DNA of 61,392 nt from Deinococcus sp. Its GTDB lineage: Bacteria > Deinococcota > Deinococci > Deinococcales > Deinococcaceae. Below the pieces are notes generated by a model, which had not been told where the DNA came from, did not search any database, and was given only the letters and a program-made list of their open reading frames with translations. The translations under genes were made by a program, and so were the position numbers. The stretch lies in NCBI RefSeq assembly GCF_018260555.1, contig NZ_JAGLBB010000007.1:1-61392 (forward strand), written 5' to 3'. Positions 8,111 through 17,707 of this stretch are shown here, in pieces (within the stretch, counting starts at the first letter, position 1; each line of letters begins with the position of its first letter).

Positions 8111-8247
8111 ATACGGATTCCGATTGATTCACTGCAGTTCTGAATCAATCCGAGCGGACGCGAGTAGGAACGGCATACGCCCCTTCGCGGTATGGAGCCT
8201 CAGGCGGTGTCTTCCCGACTGTGGCGCAGTGGAGCGGCAGTCCGTAT
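8111..8247 (+). repeat. 135 bp TIR repeat, complete copy
   Basis: Starts ATACGGATTCCGATTGATTC and ends GCGGCAGTCCGTAT. It contains the perfect hairpin GATTGATTC / GAATCAATC near its left end and the CCGACTGTGGCGCAGTGG segment near its right end. Length 137 bp. The following bases 8248-8412 hold no gene or motif that I can recognise. Confidence 0.93.
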
Positions 8248-8412
8248 GACCCGCCAGGCGCCCGCGCCGCAGGTTCTGGTGGCGGAGGGCTGGCCCGTGT
8301 CCTCCCCCGACACGCCTGGCCGAGGGGGCGCAGAGGTGAACCGTAGCAAGCGCGCACGGAAAGCGGGACTGGAGTGGGGGAGACCTCCGGACTCGCTGCC
8401 CAGGGCCACAGG

Positions 8413-8437
8413 AAAAGCCGGAGCGTCATGCTCCGGC
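8413..8437 (-). terminator. Intrinsic terminator, probably for asd
   Basis: Read on the minus strand: GCCGGAGC-atgac-GCTCCGGC followed by TTTT (8416-8413). It is an 8 bp perfect stem with a 5 nt loop. It lies downstream of asd beyond a dispersed repeat and has the correct polarity for that gene. Confidence 0.65.
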
Positions 8438-8484
8438 ATTCTGGTGTTCAGGCGGGCAGGCGCAGGGCAGTGCCCCGGTCTGTG

Positions 8485-8619
8485 ATACGGATTCCGATTG
8501 ATTTGGTGTAGTTCCGAATCAATCCGAGCGGATGCGAGTAGGAACAGCAGACGGGTTTCGCGATATGGAGCCGCAGGCGGCGCTTTTCCGGCTGTGGTGG
8601 AATGGAGCGGCAGTCCGTC
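8485..8619 (+). repeat. 135 bp TIR repeat, complete copy
   Basis: Starts ATACGGATTCCGATTGATTT and ends CGGCAGTCCGTCT, 135 bp. It ends about 20 bp from the asd stop codon (8639-8641), which reads towards it. Confidence 0.92.
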
Positions 8620-8638
8620 TGCCCCCCCCGCAATCTGC

Positions 8639-9658
8639 TTACGCCCGCTGCTTGGCTTTCAGGGCGCCTTTTTGCTGGAGGTACTCGGCGATCTGCACGG
8701 CGTTCAGGGCCGCGCCTTTCAGGAGTTGATCGCCCGCGAGGAACAGGTCGATGCCGCCGTCGAACACCAGGGACTCGCGGATGCGGCCCACCTCGACGTC
8801 GTACTTGCCGCTGGCAGTCAGGGGCATGGGGTACAGCTTGCCTTGCGGGTCGTCACGCACCTCGACCCCGGCGGCCCCGGCCAGGAGTTCACGCACGGCC
8901 CCGGGCGTGGCGGGGCGTTCGAGTTCCAGGGTGATGGCCTCGCTGTGCGTGCGCAGGGTGGGGATGCGCACGGCGGTGCAGCTGATCTTCAGGCTGTCGT
9001 CCCCGATGATCTTGCGGGTCTCCCAGACCACTTTCATCTCTTCCTTGGTGTACCCGTTGCCCTGGAAGGCATCGATGTGCGGAATCACGTTGAAGGGGAT
9101 CGGGTGCGCGAACACACTGGCCTGCGCAGAAACACCGTTCAGTTCGGCGCGGGTCTGCTCCAGCAGTTCCTCCATGCCCTTGGCCCCGGCGCCGCTGGTG
9201 GCCTGATACGTGCTGACGATCATGCGTTTCACGCCGTACGCGCGGTGAATGGGGGCCACGGCGACCACAGCGACGGCCGTCGTGCAGTTCGGGTTGGCAA
9301 TGATGCCCTTGTGGCTCAGTGCCGCGTCCCCGTTGACCTCGGGTACCACCAGCGGTACGTCGTCGTCGTAGCGGAAGGCGCTGGAGTTGTCGATCACGAC
9401 CGCGCCGCCCTCCACCCACCTGGGCGCCAGGGCCTTGCTGACGCTGCCGCCCGCCGACGCCAGGATCACGTCCGCGTCGATCGCCCCTTCGGGCGTGGCC
9501 TGCACGGTCAGCGCCCGGCCCTTGAAGGTCAGCTGCGTACCCGCGCTGCGCGGACTGGCAAACAGGAGCAGTTCACTGAATTGCAGACTGCTCCTTTCCA
9601 GCACCTTGAGAAGTTCGTGCCCCACCGCTCCGGTCGCCCCGACAATCGCTACGCGCAT
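8639..9658 (-). CDS. asd: Aspartate-semialdehyde dehydrogenase
   Basis: The 339-residue protein begins M-R-V-A-I-V-G-A-T-G-A-V-G (NADP-binding loop). The catalytic Cys is at about 125 in A-N-P-N-C-T-T, and Arg231/His238 lie in R-I-P-T-L-R-T-H-S-E. It reduces aspartyl phosphate to the semialdehyde for threonine, methionine and isoleucine; since this genome appears to make lysine by aminoadipate, its role in lysine synthesis may be lost. GGAAGGAG at 9663-9670 is a strong ribosome-binding site. An intrinsic terminator only 17 nt upstream of the start codon and a 5-codon leaderless ORF before it suggest regulation by attenuation. Confidence 0.96.
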   Translation of the reverse strand: MRVAIVGATGAVGHELLKVLERSSLQFSELLLFASPRSAGTQLTFKGRALTVQATPEGAIDADVILASAGGSVSKALAPRWVEGGAVVIDNSSAFRYDDDVPLVVPEVNGDAALSHKGIIANPNCTTAVAVVAVAPIHRAYGVKRMIVSTYQATSGAGAKGMEELLEQTRAELNGVSAQASVFAHPIPFNVIPHIDAFQGNGYTKEEMKVVWETRKIIGDDSLKISCTAVRIPTLRTHSEAITLELERPATPGAVRELLAGAAGVEVRDDPQGKLYPMPLTASGKYDVEVGRIRESLVFDGGIDLFLAGDQLLKGAALNAVQIAEYLQQKGALKAKQRA

Positions 9659-9675
9659 GCTCGTCTCCTTCCCAC

Positions 9676-9707
9676 AAAAAAACCGCCCCGCGTGTCTCGC
9701 GGAGCGG
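9676..9707 (-). terminator. Intrinsic terminator in the asd leader (putative attenuator)
   Basis: On the minus strand CCGCTCCGCG (9707-9698) pairs with CGCGGGGCGG (9692-9683) across the loop AGACA. Seven T residues follow (9682-9676). The stem has ten pairs with one G-T. Only 17 nt separate the T-run from the asd ATG, leaving no room for a promoter. Transcripts reaching asd must therefore read through it. Confidence 0.75.
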
Positions 9708-9713
9708 CTGCCA

Positions 9714-9731
9714 TCAAGACACCGCCCTCAT
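9714..9731 (-). CDS. Putative asd leader peptide (MRAVS)
   Basis: ATG AGG GCG GTG TCT TGA starts exactly 6 nt behind TACCAT (9743-9738), the same geometry as the other leaderless starts in this window. Its GTGTCT codons are complementary to AGACAC in and next to the loop of the downstream terminator. A ribosome on this ORF could therefore change leader folding. No Thr, Met (beyond the start) or Lys codons are present, so it is not a classical amino-acid sensor. Low-confidence gene. Confidence 0.3.
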   Translation of the reverse strand: MRAVS

Positions 9732-9737
9732 GGGGTC

Positions 9738-9743
9738 ATGGTA
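9738..9743 (-). promoter_or_regulatory. Putative -10 element of the asd leader
   Basis: TACCAT on the minus strand, 6 nt before the mini-ORF start at 9731 and upstream of the leader terminator. The same hexamer precedes the SDR, hrpB and hisB starts. No convincing -35 is seen. Confidence 0.4.
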
Positions 9744-9852
9744 GTCGTGACGGCGTTCATAACCCCCAGCGTAGGCGCTGCCCCTCCGGGGGTCAAGGCC
9801 GCCTGCCTAACGTGAAGGCCCCGCGCAGAACCAGGGGCCAGCTCAGACTGGT

Positions 9853-10152
9853 CTACCGGCGGCGGCGCAGGAAGCTCAGCCACCCGGCGCGTTCGGGTTG
9901 CCGGGCCGGGGCGAAGTCCTCCAGTTTCATCTCGGCTTCCGGGTGCGGCGCGGCCTCCCAGCCGTACTCGCTGGCGATCAGGCCCCCGAACCGCCCGGCG
10001 GCGTACAGCGCGTGCCGACGCTCCTGATCGGCGGTCATGGCGCGCGGATCGGCCAGCGCCTGCAGCATCGCCTGGAGGCTCTCGTCGTCGCAGTGCCACG
10101 CGCCCTGCGTGAACACCGCTTCCTTACCGTAAACGCGAATCCTGGCCGACAT
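9853..10152 (-). CDS. Hypothetical protein, about 99 residues
   Basis: An open frame from ATG 10152 (alternative GTG 10185, 11 residues longer) to a stop at 9853. It begins M-S-A-R-I-R-V-Y-G-K-E-A-V-F and ends in an arginine-rich tail (F-L-R-R-R-R). No domain is recognised. Context: upstream of and co-oriented with asd, but separated from it by the asd promoter region. It has no Cys or membrane segments. Frame-consistent codon use and a plausible amphipathic helical middle (L-Q-A-M-L-Q-A-L-A-D-P) favour a real gene. Confidence 0.55.
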   Translation of the reverse strand: MSARIRVYGKEAVFTQGAWHCDDESLQAMLQALADPRAMTADQERRHALYAAGRFGGLIASEYGWEAAPHPEAEMKLEDFAPARQPERAGWLSFLRRRR

Positions 10153-10308
10153 GCACACCCCGCTGAAAATGCCCTGTCCCGACACACCCGTTCAATGCAC
10201 GGCCCCGCTGACCGCTCTGCCGGCCCCGGGGCCGCCTGTGAATTGTCTTGACTGGCTCCCAGCATAGCGCAGCCGTACCCGCACCCGGGAATGAACCGGC
10301 GGCGGGCG

Positions 10309-10445
10309 ATACGGACTGCCGCTCCACTGCGCCACAGTCGGAAAAGCACCGCCTGCGGCTCCATACCGCGAAGGGGCGTCTGCTGTTCCTACTCGCGTCC
10401 GCTCGGATTGATTCAGAACTGCACCGAATCAATCGGAATCTGTAT
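10309..10445 (-). repeat. 135 bp TIR repeat, complete copy
   Basis: Starts ATACGGACTGCCGCTCCACT and ends AATCGGAATCTGTAT, 137 bp, reverse orientation. From 10453 to about 10472 the sequence CCCGGGTCAAAC recurs, inverted, near 26890. A further palindromic core GGCTTTAAAGCC lies near 10500, just past the plsY stop. The rest of 10153-10519 holds no gene that I recognise. Confidence 0.92.
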
Positions 10446-10519
10446 GAGATAGGCCCGGGTCAAACGCTTGGCCCACCCCTGCATGTCAGCCGGGCTTTAA
10501 AGCCGGGTCCGGATCGGGT

Positions 10520-11113
10520 CTACACCTTCTCGCCGAAGCGGCGTTCGTTCCCGGCGTGCAATTTGCGGATGTTCTCGCGGTGCTGCCACACGATCAGGGC
10601 GACCAGGGCCGTCACGGTCAGCGACAGCCACAGCGGCGCGCCCAGCAGGAAAGCCGTGAACGCGCCCGTCAGCGCGCCCAGAATGCTGCCCGCCGACACG
10701 AACCGCGTGAGCCACACGGTCGTGATTCCCATCAGGAAGAAACCCAGGCCCGCCACGGGCAGCAGCGCGCAGATCGTCCCGAACGTGGTCGCCACGCCCT
10801 TGCCGCCCCTGAAATTCAGGAACGGACTGAAGTTATGCCCGATCACGGCCGCCACGCCGCACACCGCCTGCACCGGAGCGTCCAGGCTCAGGGTCCGCGC
10901 CAGCCAGACTGCCAGTGCGCCCTTCAGGATGTCGAAGATCGCCACGACCATCGCCGGCCCCTTTCCCAGCGTGCGCAGGACGTTCGTTGAACCGCTGTTG
11001 CCACTTCCGACCTTCAGGATGTCCACGCCACGCGTGCGGGCCACCCAGGCCGCCGCCGGAATCGCTCCGACCAGGTAAGAGATCAGCACCGCCAGCACGG
11101 CAAGAAAGGTCAC
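10520..11113 (-). CDS. plsY: Glycerol-3-phosphate acyltransferase PlsY
   Basis: 197 residues. PlsY transfers acyl groups from acyl phosphate to glycerol 3-phosphate, the first step of phospholipid synthesis, in the inner membrane. The three family motifs are present: S-G-N-S-G-S-T-N-V-L-R-T-L-G, G-H-N-F-S-P-F-L-N-F-R-G-G-K-G-V-A-T, and the C-terminal H-R-E-N-I-R-K-L. Five to seven helices are visible. The start is GTG 11113, six bases behind TAGAAT (11125-11120), with no ribosome-binding site, hence probably leaderless. Divergent from tRNA-Ser. Confidence 0.96.
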   Translation of the reverse strand: MTFLAVLAVLISYLVGAIPAAAWVARTRGVDILKVGSGNSGSTNVLRTLGKGPAMVVAIFDILKGALAVWLARTLSLDAPVQAVCGVAAVIGHNFSPFLNFRGGKGVATTFGTICALLPVAGLGFFLMGITTVWLTRFVSAGSILGALTGAFTAFLLGAPLWLSLTVTALVALIVWQHRENIRKLHAGNERRFGEKV

Positions 11114-11203
11114 AGTTGCATTCTAGGGCATCCGCGCGCCGCGTATCCGTCCGGACGGGACAGCGCGCCAATCGGCACCCAGATTTGATTTTCCTGCCCT
11201 GAA

Positions 11204-11313
<110 letters not shown>

Positions 11314-11322
11314 GCCAGAATC

Positions 11323-11364
11323 AGAGCGTCGCAGTCGGCCCCAGGCCTGCTCGGCGCTCTTTTT
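11323..11364 (+). terminator. Terminator after tRNA-Ser
   Basis: AGAGCG pairs with CGCTCT around a GC-rich interior and is followed by TTTT, 10 bp after the tRNA CCA end. Confidence 0.6.
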
Positions 11365-11464
11365 ATGGCACCCGTCTTGCGTGCCCTGCGCTGCTGCCCC
11401 CCCCCGCCGGGGGCGCTGCGTTGCCCGTGAAGTGGCCCGGGTTGGACGGAGCATGGAGCCATGC

Positions 11465-11492
11465 CACGGATTCCGGGGGAGCGCAGTCCGTG
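11465..11492. repeat. Minimal remnant of the 135 bp repeat ends
   Basis: CACGGATTCC at the left and GCAGTCCGTG at the right form an inverted pair like the repeat's terminal sequences but with almost nothing between them. It lies beside the MFS gene's 3' end. Weak similarity, listed as a possible internal-deletion derivative. Confidence 0.35.
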
Positions 11493-11510
11493 TGACCCGT
11501 CGGTGGACCG

Positions 11511-12767
<1,257 letters not shown>

Positions 12768-12783
12768 GACGGCCTCGCGCCGC

Positions 12784-13209
12784 TCACGCCTCGCCCTGCG
12801 CCTGCCAGCGGGCCTGCACTGCGCCGCGCAGGTACGTGGCGGCGTCCTCGGTACTGGCGCCGGGGGTGAACACGCGCCCCACCCCCAGTTCCGCCAGGGT
12901 GGGCAGGTCCTGATCCGGGATGATGCCGCCCCCGAACACGATGATGTCCTGCGCGTCCTGCTCGCGCAGCAGGGTCATGACATCCCGGAAGTAATGCATG
13001 TGCGCGCCGGACAGGACACTCAGGCCGATGGCGTCCACGTCCTCCTGCACGGCGGCGTTCACGATCATCTCGGCGGTCTGGCGCAGGCCGGTGTAGATGA
13101 CTTCCATGCCCGCGTCACGCAGCGCGCGTGCCACGACCTTCGCGCCGCGGTCGTGGCCGTCCATGCCGGGTTTGGCGATCAGTACTCGAATTCGGCGGTC
13201 CTGTGTCAT
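12784..13209 (-). CDS. Cobalamin (B12)-binding domain protein, methylmalonyl-CoA mutase C-terminal type
   Basis: 141 residues from ATG 13209, behind AGGAACGAC. The B12-binding motif K-P-G-M-D-G-H-D-R-G-A-K-V-V supplies the axial His. S-V-L-S-G-A-H and V-F-G-G-G-I-I-P-D-Q-D complete the Rossmann-like B12 domain. This is the small-subunit/C-terminal module of methylmalonyl-CoA mutase as a stand-alone protein. The catalytic (TIM barrel) subunit is not in this window. The gene is followed closely by an MFS transporter. A longer start (13251) adds residues unlike the family. Confidence 0.92.
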   Translation of the reverse strand: MTQDRRIRVLIAKPGMDGHDRGAKVVARALRDAGMEVIYTGLRQTAEMIVNAAVQEDVDAIGLSVLSGAHMHYFRDVMTLLREQDAQDIIVFGGGIIPDQDLPTLAELGVGRVFTPGASTEDAATYLRGAVQARWQAQGEA

Positions 13210-13420
13210 GTCGTTCCTCCTGCCCGTTCCGGCTGACCGGGCGGCGCACACCTGAGTCCTGACGGGAACCAGCGGTTTCGCGCTGCTCCTCCGGACCCAA
13301 ACGGGCGTTTGGCTGTCATTCTACGCACCCGTAGGGCCGACCGTGCCGCACTGCTGCCATGAGCGGCTGCCATGACCGGCCGTCACGCGCTCGTCAGGGA
13401 CGTGGTGTACAACCCTTCTC

Positions 13421-14734
13421 ATGAGTGCCCTGCTGACCCTGACCCTGGCCGCGCTGACCTCCCTGCCCAGTTCCACCCTGCCCAAGCCCACCCTGGCCGG
13501 GCCCACCCCGGCCGGGCCCACCCTGGTCGGCACCACCTGGACCCTCCAGACAGCGCAGCCTGCCGGGGGCGCGCCCATCACGCCCGGCGCGCGCCTGACC
13601 CGTCCCACCCTGACCCTGACCGGCAGCGGCGCGAACCTGACCCTGAGCGGCACCACGGGCTGCAGCCCCCTGAACGGCGCAGCCCGCCTGGGCACGGTCC
13701 CGCCACTGAAGACGGCCCCGTCACTGAAGACCGCCCCGTCACTGAAGACAGCCACGCTGCTGCTGCGCGGCGTGCAGGGCGGCAGCAGCCAGAACTGCCC
13801 GGACGCCGCCCTGAGCCTGCGTGAAGATTACCTGACGCTGCTGCGCGCCACCACCCGCTACGACCTGAGCGGCGACACCCTGACGCTGATCGCCGGGCAG
13901 GGCCGCCTGACCTTCCGCGCGCTGGGCGCCAGCCCGGTCCCCCTGAACACTGGAACGAGCATGAACACCAGCCTGAACGGCGCCTGGACCGCCCAGACCC
14001 TGAGCGTCACGGGCCATGACGTGCCGACCAGCGGCCTGTTGAGCGTCCTCTTCGACGGCCCGAAGGTCACGCTGAGCGGATCGGTCGGCTGTAACGCCCT
14101 GCGCGCAAGCGGCGCGCTGCTGGGCAGCCCGGCCCGCGTGACCTTCGGGCCGGTCAGTTCGACCCGCATGGCCTGCCCGCCCGCCGAGGCAAGGGCAGAA
14201 ATGACCCTGCTCAGCCTGCTGCGCGCGCCCCTGACCCTCACGCAGGCGGGCCGCACCCTGACCCTGAGCGGCGCGGCCGGTACCCTGATCCTGACGCGCG
14301 GCCTCCGGCCCGCCACTCCGCCCGTCACGCCTGCCGACAGCGCGCCTGCCGACAGCACGCCCACTGTCAGCGCGCCCGCCACCGCTCCCGACCCGGCCGC
14401 CACGTACACCCTGACCCGCGTGAACGGCGCGCCGGCCCCGGCCACCATCCGGCCCGTCAGCCTGACCTTCCAGGATGGCCGGGTGGGCGGCGTGGACGGC
14501 TGCAACACCGTCGGCGCGCCCTACGCCCTGCGCGGCGCCGTGCTGCGCCTCACCGGCCCGGCCCTCAGCACCCGCATGGCCTGCCCGGAAGGCAGTGTGA
14601 ACCTGATCGGCCTGCTAGACCGCGCACCCACCCTGACCGTGCAGGGCGCCGCCGGGAGGGGGCAGACCCTGACCCTGACGGCACCCGCCACGGCAGGCAC
14701 TCCCGCCGAACACTGGGAATTCCAGTCCCGCTGA
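13421..14734 (+). CDS. META-domain protein with three repeated modules
   Basis: 437 residues, probably exported (hydrophobic N-terminus M-S-A-L-L-T-L-T-L-A-A-L). ATG 13421 lies 7 nt behind TACAAC, suggesting a leaderless start. Three META/HslJ-like modules are visible, each with the G-C-x-x-x-x-G strand and a second Cys-Pro: S-G-T-T-G-C-S-P-L-N-G, S-G-S-V-G-C-N-A-L with T-R-M-A-C-P, and V-D-G-C-N-T-V-G with T-R-M-A-C-P. The paired cysteines probably form disulfides. Short DNA repeats encode T-A-P-S-L-K three times near residue 100 and Pro/Ala/Asp-rich linkers. META domains are linked to envelope stress and motility in other bacteria; the role here is unknown. Confidence 0.8.
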   Translation: MSALLTLTLAALTSLPSSTLPKPTLAGPTPAGPTLVGTTWTLQTAQPAGGAPITPGARLTRPTLTLTGSGANLTLSGTTGCSPLNGAARLGTVPPLKTAPSLKTAPSLKTATLLLRGVQGGSSQNCPDAALSLREDYLTLLRATTRYDLSGDTLTLIAGQGRLTFRALGASPVPLNTGTSMNTSLNGAWTAQTLSVTGHDVPTSGLLSVLFDGPKVTLSGSVGCNALRASGALLGSPARVTFGPVSSTRMACPPAEARAEMTLLSLLRAPLTLTQAGRTLTLSGAAGTLILTRGLRPATPPVTPADSAPADSTPTVSAPATAPDPAATYTLTRVNGAPAPATIRPVSLTFQDGRVGGVDGCNTVGAPYALRGAVLRLTGPALSTRMACPEGSVNLIGLLDRAPTLTVQGAAGRGQTLTLTAPATAGTPAEHWEFQSR

Positions 14735-14912
14735 AGGCAAGCCTCACGGGACCGTGGGGGCGCCTACGACCTGCGGTCCATTCCGTTCATACCCCGCCCA
14801 TGTGCCGGGCTGCTGCCCCCAGGCCCGGAACCCGCCCTGCTCCCACCCGCGGCCGCGCGGGTCGGTGTCAGCTTACCGTTGCCTGCGCGGCCGTTCGGTA
14901 CACTGGCGCGTT

Positions 14913-17519
14913 ATGTCGCGTGTTCCCGTGAAACCCGAAGTGATGAGTCCCGTGGGCGGTGAGGCCCAGTTGCGCGCCGCCATAGAGGCCGGCGCGGACG
15001 CCGTGTTCTTCGGTGTGAATCCCGCCCGTGATCAGGTGGGCCGCGCTGGCCGGGCCGATGGGGCGGGTTTTCACGCGCGCGCCAAGGTGGGCTTCGGGCT
15101 GGAGGCCCTGCCGGAGATCATGTCCGGCTTGCACGCGCGGGGCGTGCAGGGCTTCGTGACGTTCAACGTGCTGGTGTTCGACCGGGAACTGCGGCAGGCC
15201 GAGGCGCAACTGATCGCGCTGGCCGAGGCGGGCGTGGACGCACTGATCGTGCAGGATCACGGCGTGGCGCGGCTGGCGAGGCAGATCTGCCCGGACCTGC
15301 CCATTCACGGCAGCACGCAGATGAGCATCACGTCCGCCGAGGGTGCGGAACTCGCGCGCCGCTTCGGGGCGAGCCGCGTGGTGCTGGGCCGCGAACTGAG
15401 CCTGCCCGACATCGAACGCATCGCGAACCAGACGGACATTGAACTGGAGACCTTCGTGCACGGCGCGCTGTGCGTCAGTTATTCCGGGCAGTGCTTTTCC
15501 TCAGAGGCGTGGGGGGGCCGTAGCGCGAACCGTGGGCAGTGCGCGCAGGCCTGCCGCCTGCCGTACGACCTGTTCGTGGACGGCCTGCACCGCGACCTGG
15601 GCGACGCCCGCTACCTGCTGTCGCCCGGTGACCTGTACGCGCTGCGTCAGGTGCCGGACCTCGTGCGGATCGGCGTGAACTGCCTGAAAATCGAGGGCCG
15701 TTACAAGGACGCCGAGTTCGTTGCCCTGACCACCGCCGCGTACCGGAGGGCCGTGGACGAGGCCTGGGCGGGACGGCCGCTGAGCGTCACCCGCCAGGAG
15801 GAGCAGGACCTGGAACAGGTGTATTCGCGCGGGCTGGCGCCGCACTTCATGGCGGGCACGAACCATCAGACGGTCGTGCGGGGCCGCGCCCCCAGGCACC
15901 GGGGCGTGCGGGTGGGCACGGTGCGCGGCGTGACGGACCGTGGCGTGCTGGTCGAACTGAGTGAGCCCCTGAAACCCGGTGACGGACTGGTGTTCGACCC
16001 GGCCAACTGGCGCGCGCCCGAGGGCCGCGAGGAAGGCGGGTTCCTGTACGGCCTGTGGCAGGACGGCGAGCAGCTGGACGACGCGGCGCTGGCCCGCGTC
16101 CGGCCAGGCGGCGTGTATGAGCTGCGTTTCGGGCGCGGCGCTGTCGATGGCCGCCGCGTGCGCGAGGGCGACCCGGTCTGGCGCACCCAGGACCCCAGCC
16201 TGGCCGCGCGTGTCAAACCGCTGGTCGAGGCGGCCGACCCGGTGTACACGCGTCCGGTCACGGCGCACTTCGTGGGGCACGTGGGCTTCCCGCCCACCCT
16301 GACCCTGACCGACGAGCACGGCCGCAGCGCCACCGCGACCCTGCCCGGGGCGCTGGGCGAGGCCCGTAACCGCGCGCTGGACGAGCCTGGCCTGCGGGAG
16401 CAACTGGGCAAACTGGGCGGCACGCCGTTTCACCTTCAGGAGCTGACCACCGACCTGAGCGGCGCAGGGTTCCTGCCGGTCAGCGCCCTGAACGCCCTGC
16501 GGCGCGACGCGGCCGCGCAACTGACCGGGCTGCGCGCCCAGACGCCCGAACGCCGCGCGGCGCCCCGCCTGGACAGCGCCCTGGCCGCGCTGCCCCACGT
16601 GGACCACGGGCCCGACCGCCCCCCGAGGCTGCACGTGCTGGTCCGCACGCCCGAACAGCTGGACGCCGCGCTGGACGCCCGGCCAGACTCGGTCACGCTG
16701 GACTACCTGGAACTGTACGGCCTGAAACCCAGCGTGGAACGCGTGCGGGCCGCCGGACTGCCCGTGCGGGTCGCCAGCCCCCGCATCCTGAAACCGACCG
16801 AGCAGAACCTCCAGCGGTTCCTGCAATCCCTGAACGCGGGCATCCTGGTCCGCAGCGGCGGTCTGCTCGAGGGTCTTCAGGATCAGCGCGTCGGGGGGCC
16901 GGAGTCGGGCGGGCCTGAACTGACCGGCGATTTCAGCCTGAACGCCGCGAACGTCCTGACCACCCGCGCGCTGCTGGACCTGGGCCTGAGCCGCCTGACG
17001 CCCACCCACGACCTGAACGCGCAGCAGATCACGGAACTCGCCGGACTGGTCGGCGGCTACCACCTGGAAGTCATCGCCTACGGGCACCTGCCGGTCTTTC
17101 ACACCGAGCACTGCGTGTTCTGCCGCTTCCTGAGCAGCGGCACCGATTACACCAACTGCGGGCACCCCTGCGAGACGCACCGGATCGCCCTGCGCGACGA
17201 GCGGGGCCACACGCACCCGGTCATGGCGGACGTCGGCTGCCGCAACACGGTGTTCGAGGGGCGCCCGCAGGTGGCCGCCGCGCACCTGGGAGAGTGGCTG
17301 CGCGCCGGTATCCGCGACCTGCGCCTGGAATTCGTGCACGAAACGCCGCAGCAGATCACGGGCGTCATCGGAGCGCACCGCGACTTCCTGGCGGGCCGAC
17401 TGTCGGCGGCCGGGCTTCAGGACACCCTGGACGCCCTGTCTGCCGGGTCCGGCGTGACCGAGGGCAGTCTGTTCGTCCCGCACGACTTCGGCATGCTGGA
17501 CGCCCTGCCGGTCCTGTAA
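14913..17519 (+). CDS. U32 peptidase-family protein, RlhA-like (23S rRNA C2501 hydroxylation candidate)
   Basis: 868 residues from ATG 14913, which lies 8 nt behind TACACT. The N-terminal U32 domain has M-S-P-V-G-G-E-A-Q-L, G-A-D-A-V-F-F-G-V, F-V-H-G-A-L-C-V-S-Y-S-G-Q-C and the cysteine-rich R-G-Q-C-A-Q-A-C-R-L-P-Y. A DUF3656-like insert follows (about 400-560). The C-terminal half has a further Cys cluster (H-C-V-F-C-R-F, Y-T-N-C-G-H-P-C-E). This architecture matches the iron-sulfur RlhA/YegQ group rather than secreted collagenases. E. coli RlhA makes 5-hydroxycytidine in 23S rRNA, so an rRNA-modifying role is inferred. No signal peptide. Confidence 0.85.
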   Translation: MSRVPVKPEVMSPVGGEAQLRAAIEAGADAVFFGVNPARDQVGRAGRADGAGFHARAKVGFGLEALPEIMSGLHARGVQGFVTFNVLVFDRELRQAEAQLIALAEAGVDALIVQDHGVARLARQICPDLPIHGSTQMSITSAEGAELARRFGASRVVLGRELSLPDIERIANQTDIELETFVHGALCVSYSGQCFSSEAWGGRSANRGQCAQACRLPYDLFVDGLHRDLGDARYLLSPGDLYALRQVPDLVRIGVNCLKIEGRYKDAEFVALTTAAYRRAVDEAWAGRPLSVTRQEEQDLEQVYSRGLAPHFMAGTNHQTVVRGRAPRHRGVRVGTVRGVTDRGVLVELSEPLKPGDGLVFDPANWRAPEGREEGGFLYGLWQDGEQLDDAALARVRPGGVYELRFGRGAVDGRRVREGDPVWRTQDPSLAARVKPLVEAADPVYTRPVTAHFVGHVGFPPTLTLTDEHGRSATATLPGALGEARNRALDEPGLREQLGKLGGTPFHLQELTTDLSGAGFLPVSALNALRRDAAAQLTGLRAQTPERRAAPRLDSALAALPHVDHGPDRPPRLHVLVRTPEQLDAALDARPDSVTLDYLELYGLKPSVERVRAAGLPVRVASPRILKPTEQNLQRFLQSLNAGILVRSGGLLEGLQDQRVGGPESGGPELTGDFSLNAANVLTTRALLDLGLSRLTPTHDLNAQQITELAGLVGGYHLEVIAYGHLPVFHTEHCVFCRFLSSGTDYTNCGHPCETHRIALRDERGHTHPVMADVGCRNTVFEGRPQVAAAHLGEWLRAGIRDLRLEFVHETPQQITGVIGAHRDFLAGRLSAAGLQDTLDALSAGSGVTEGSLFVPHDFGMLDALPVL

Positions 17520-17646
17520 TCCGGACTCGGGTTGAAGGAGTTGCAAAAACCCTTCAATCACGAGCGGAGCGGGCAGGAGGGAAACCCGTTGCGGATGCGA
17601 GTGGGAATAACAGACGGATTTCGCGGTATGGAGCGGCAGTCCGTAT
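17519..17646 (+). repeat. 135 bp TIR repeat, diverged copy
   Basis: Left end ATCCGGACTCGG overlaps the U32-gene stop codon (TAA 17517-17519). The hairpin is here TTGAAGG / CCTTCAA instead of GATTGATTC / GAATCAATC. The right half (GATGCGAGTGGGAATAACAG, then GCGGCAGTCCGTAT) is standard, but the segment between GGTATGGAG and GCGGCAGT is deleted. Confidence 0.75.
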
Positions 17647-17707
17647 GAGCCGCCCAGGCTGACCGGCGCTTCCCACGGGTGGGGGCGGGCCGGGTATCTT
17701 CCGGGAG

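Noticed and set aside
8498..10027. Plus-strand open frame of 509 codons across the repeat and asd
   Set aside because: It runs through a noncoding repeat and antisense to asd, with no domain and unlike the codon pattern of real genes here.
10489..10506. Terminator for plsY at the GGCTTTAAAGCC palindrome
   Set aside because: Stem is short, the loop is effectively absent and there is no T-run on the plsY strand.
15501..17561. Long antisense frame (686 codons) opposite the U32 gene
   Set aside because: Same GC artefact: low-complexity Gln/Arg/Gly composition and no motif. The sense strand is unambiguous.
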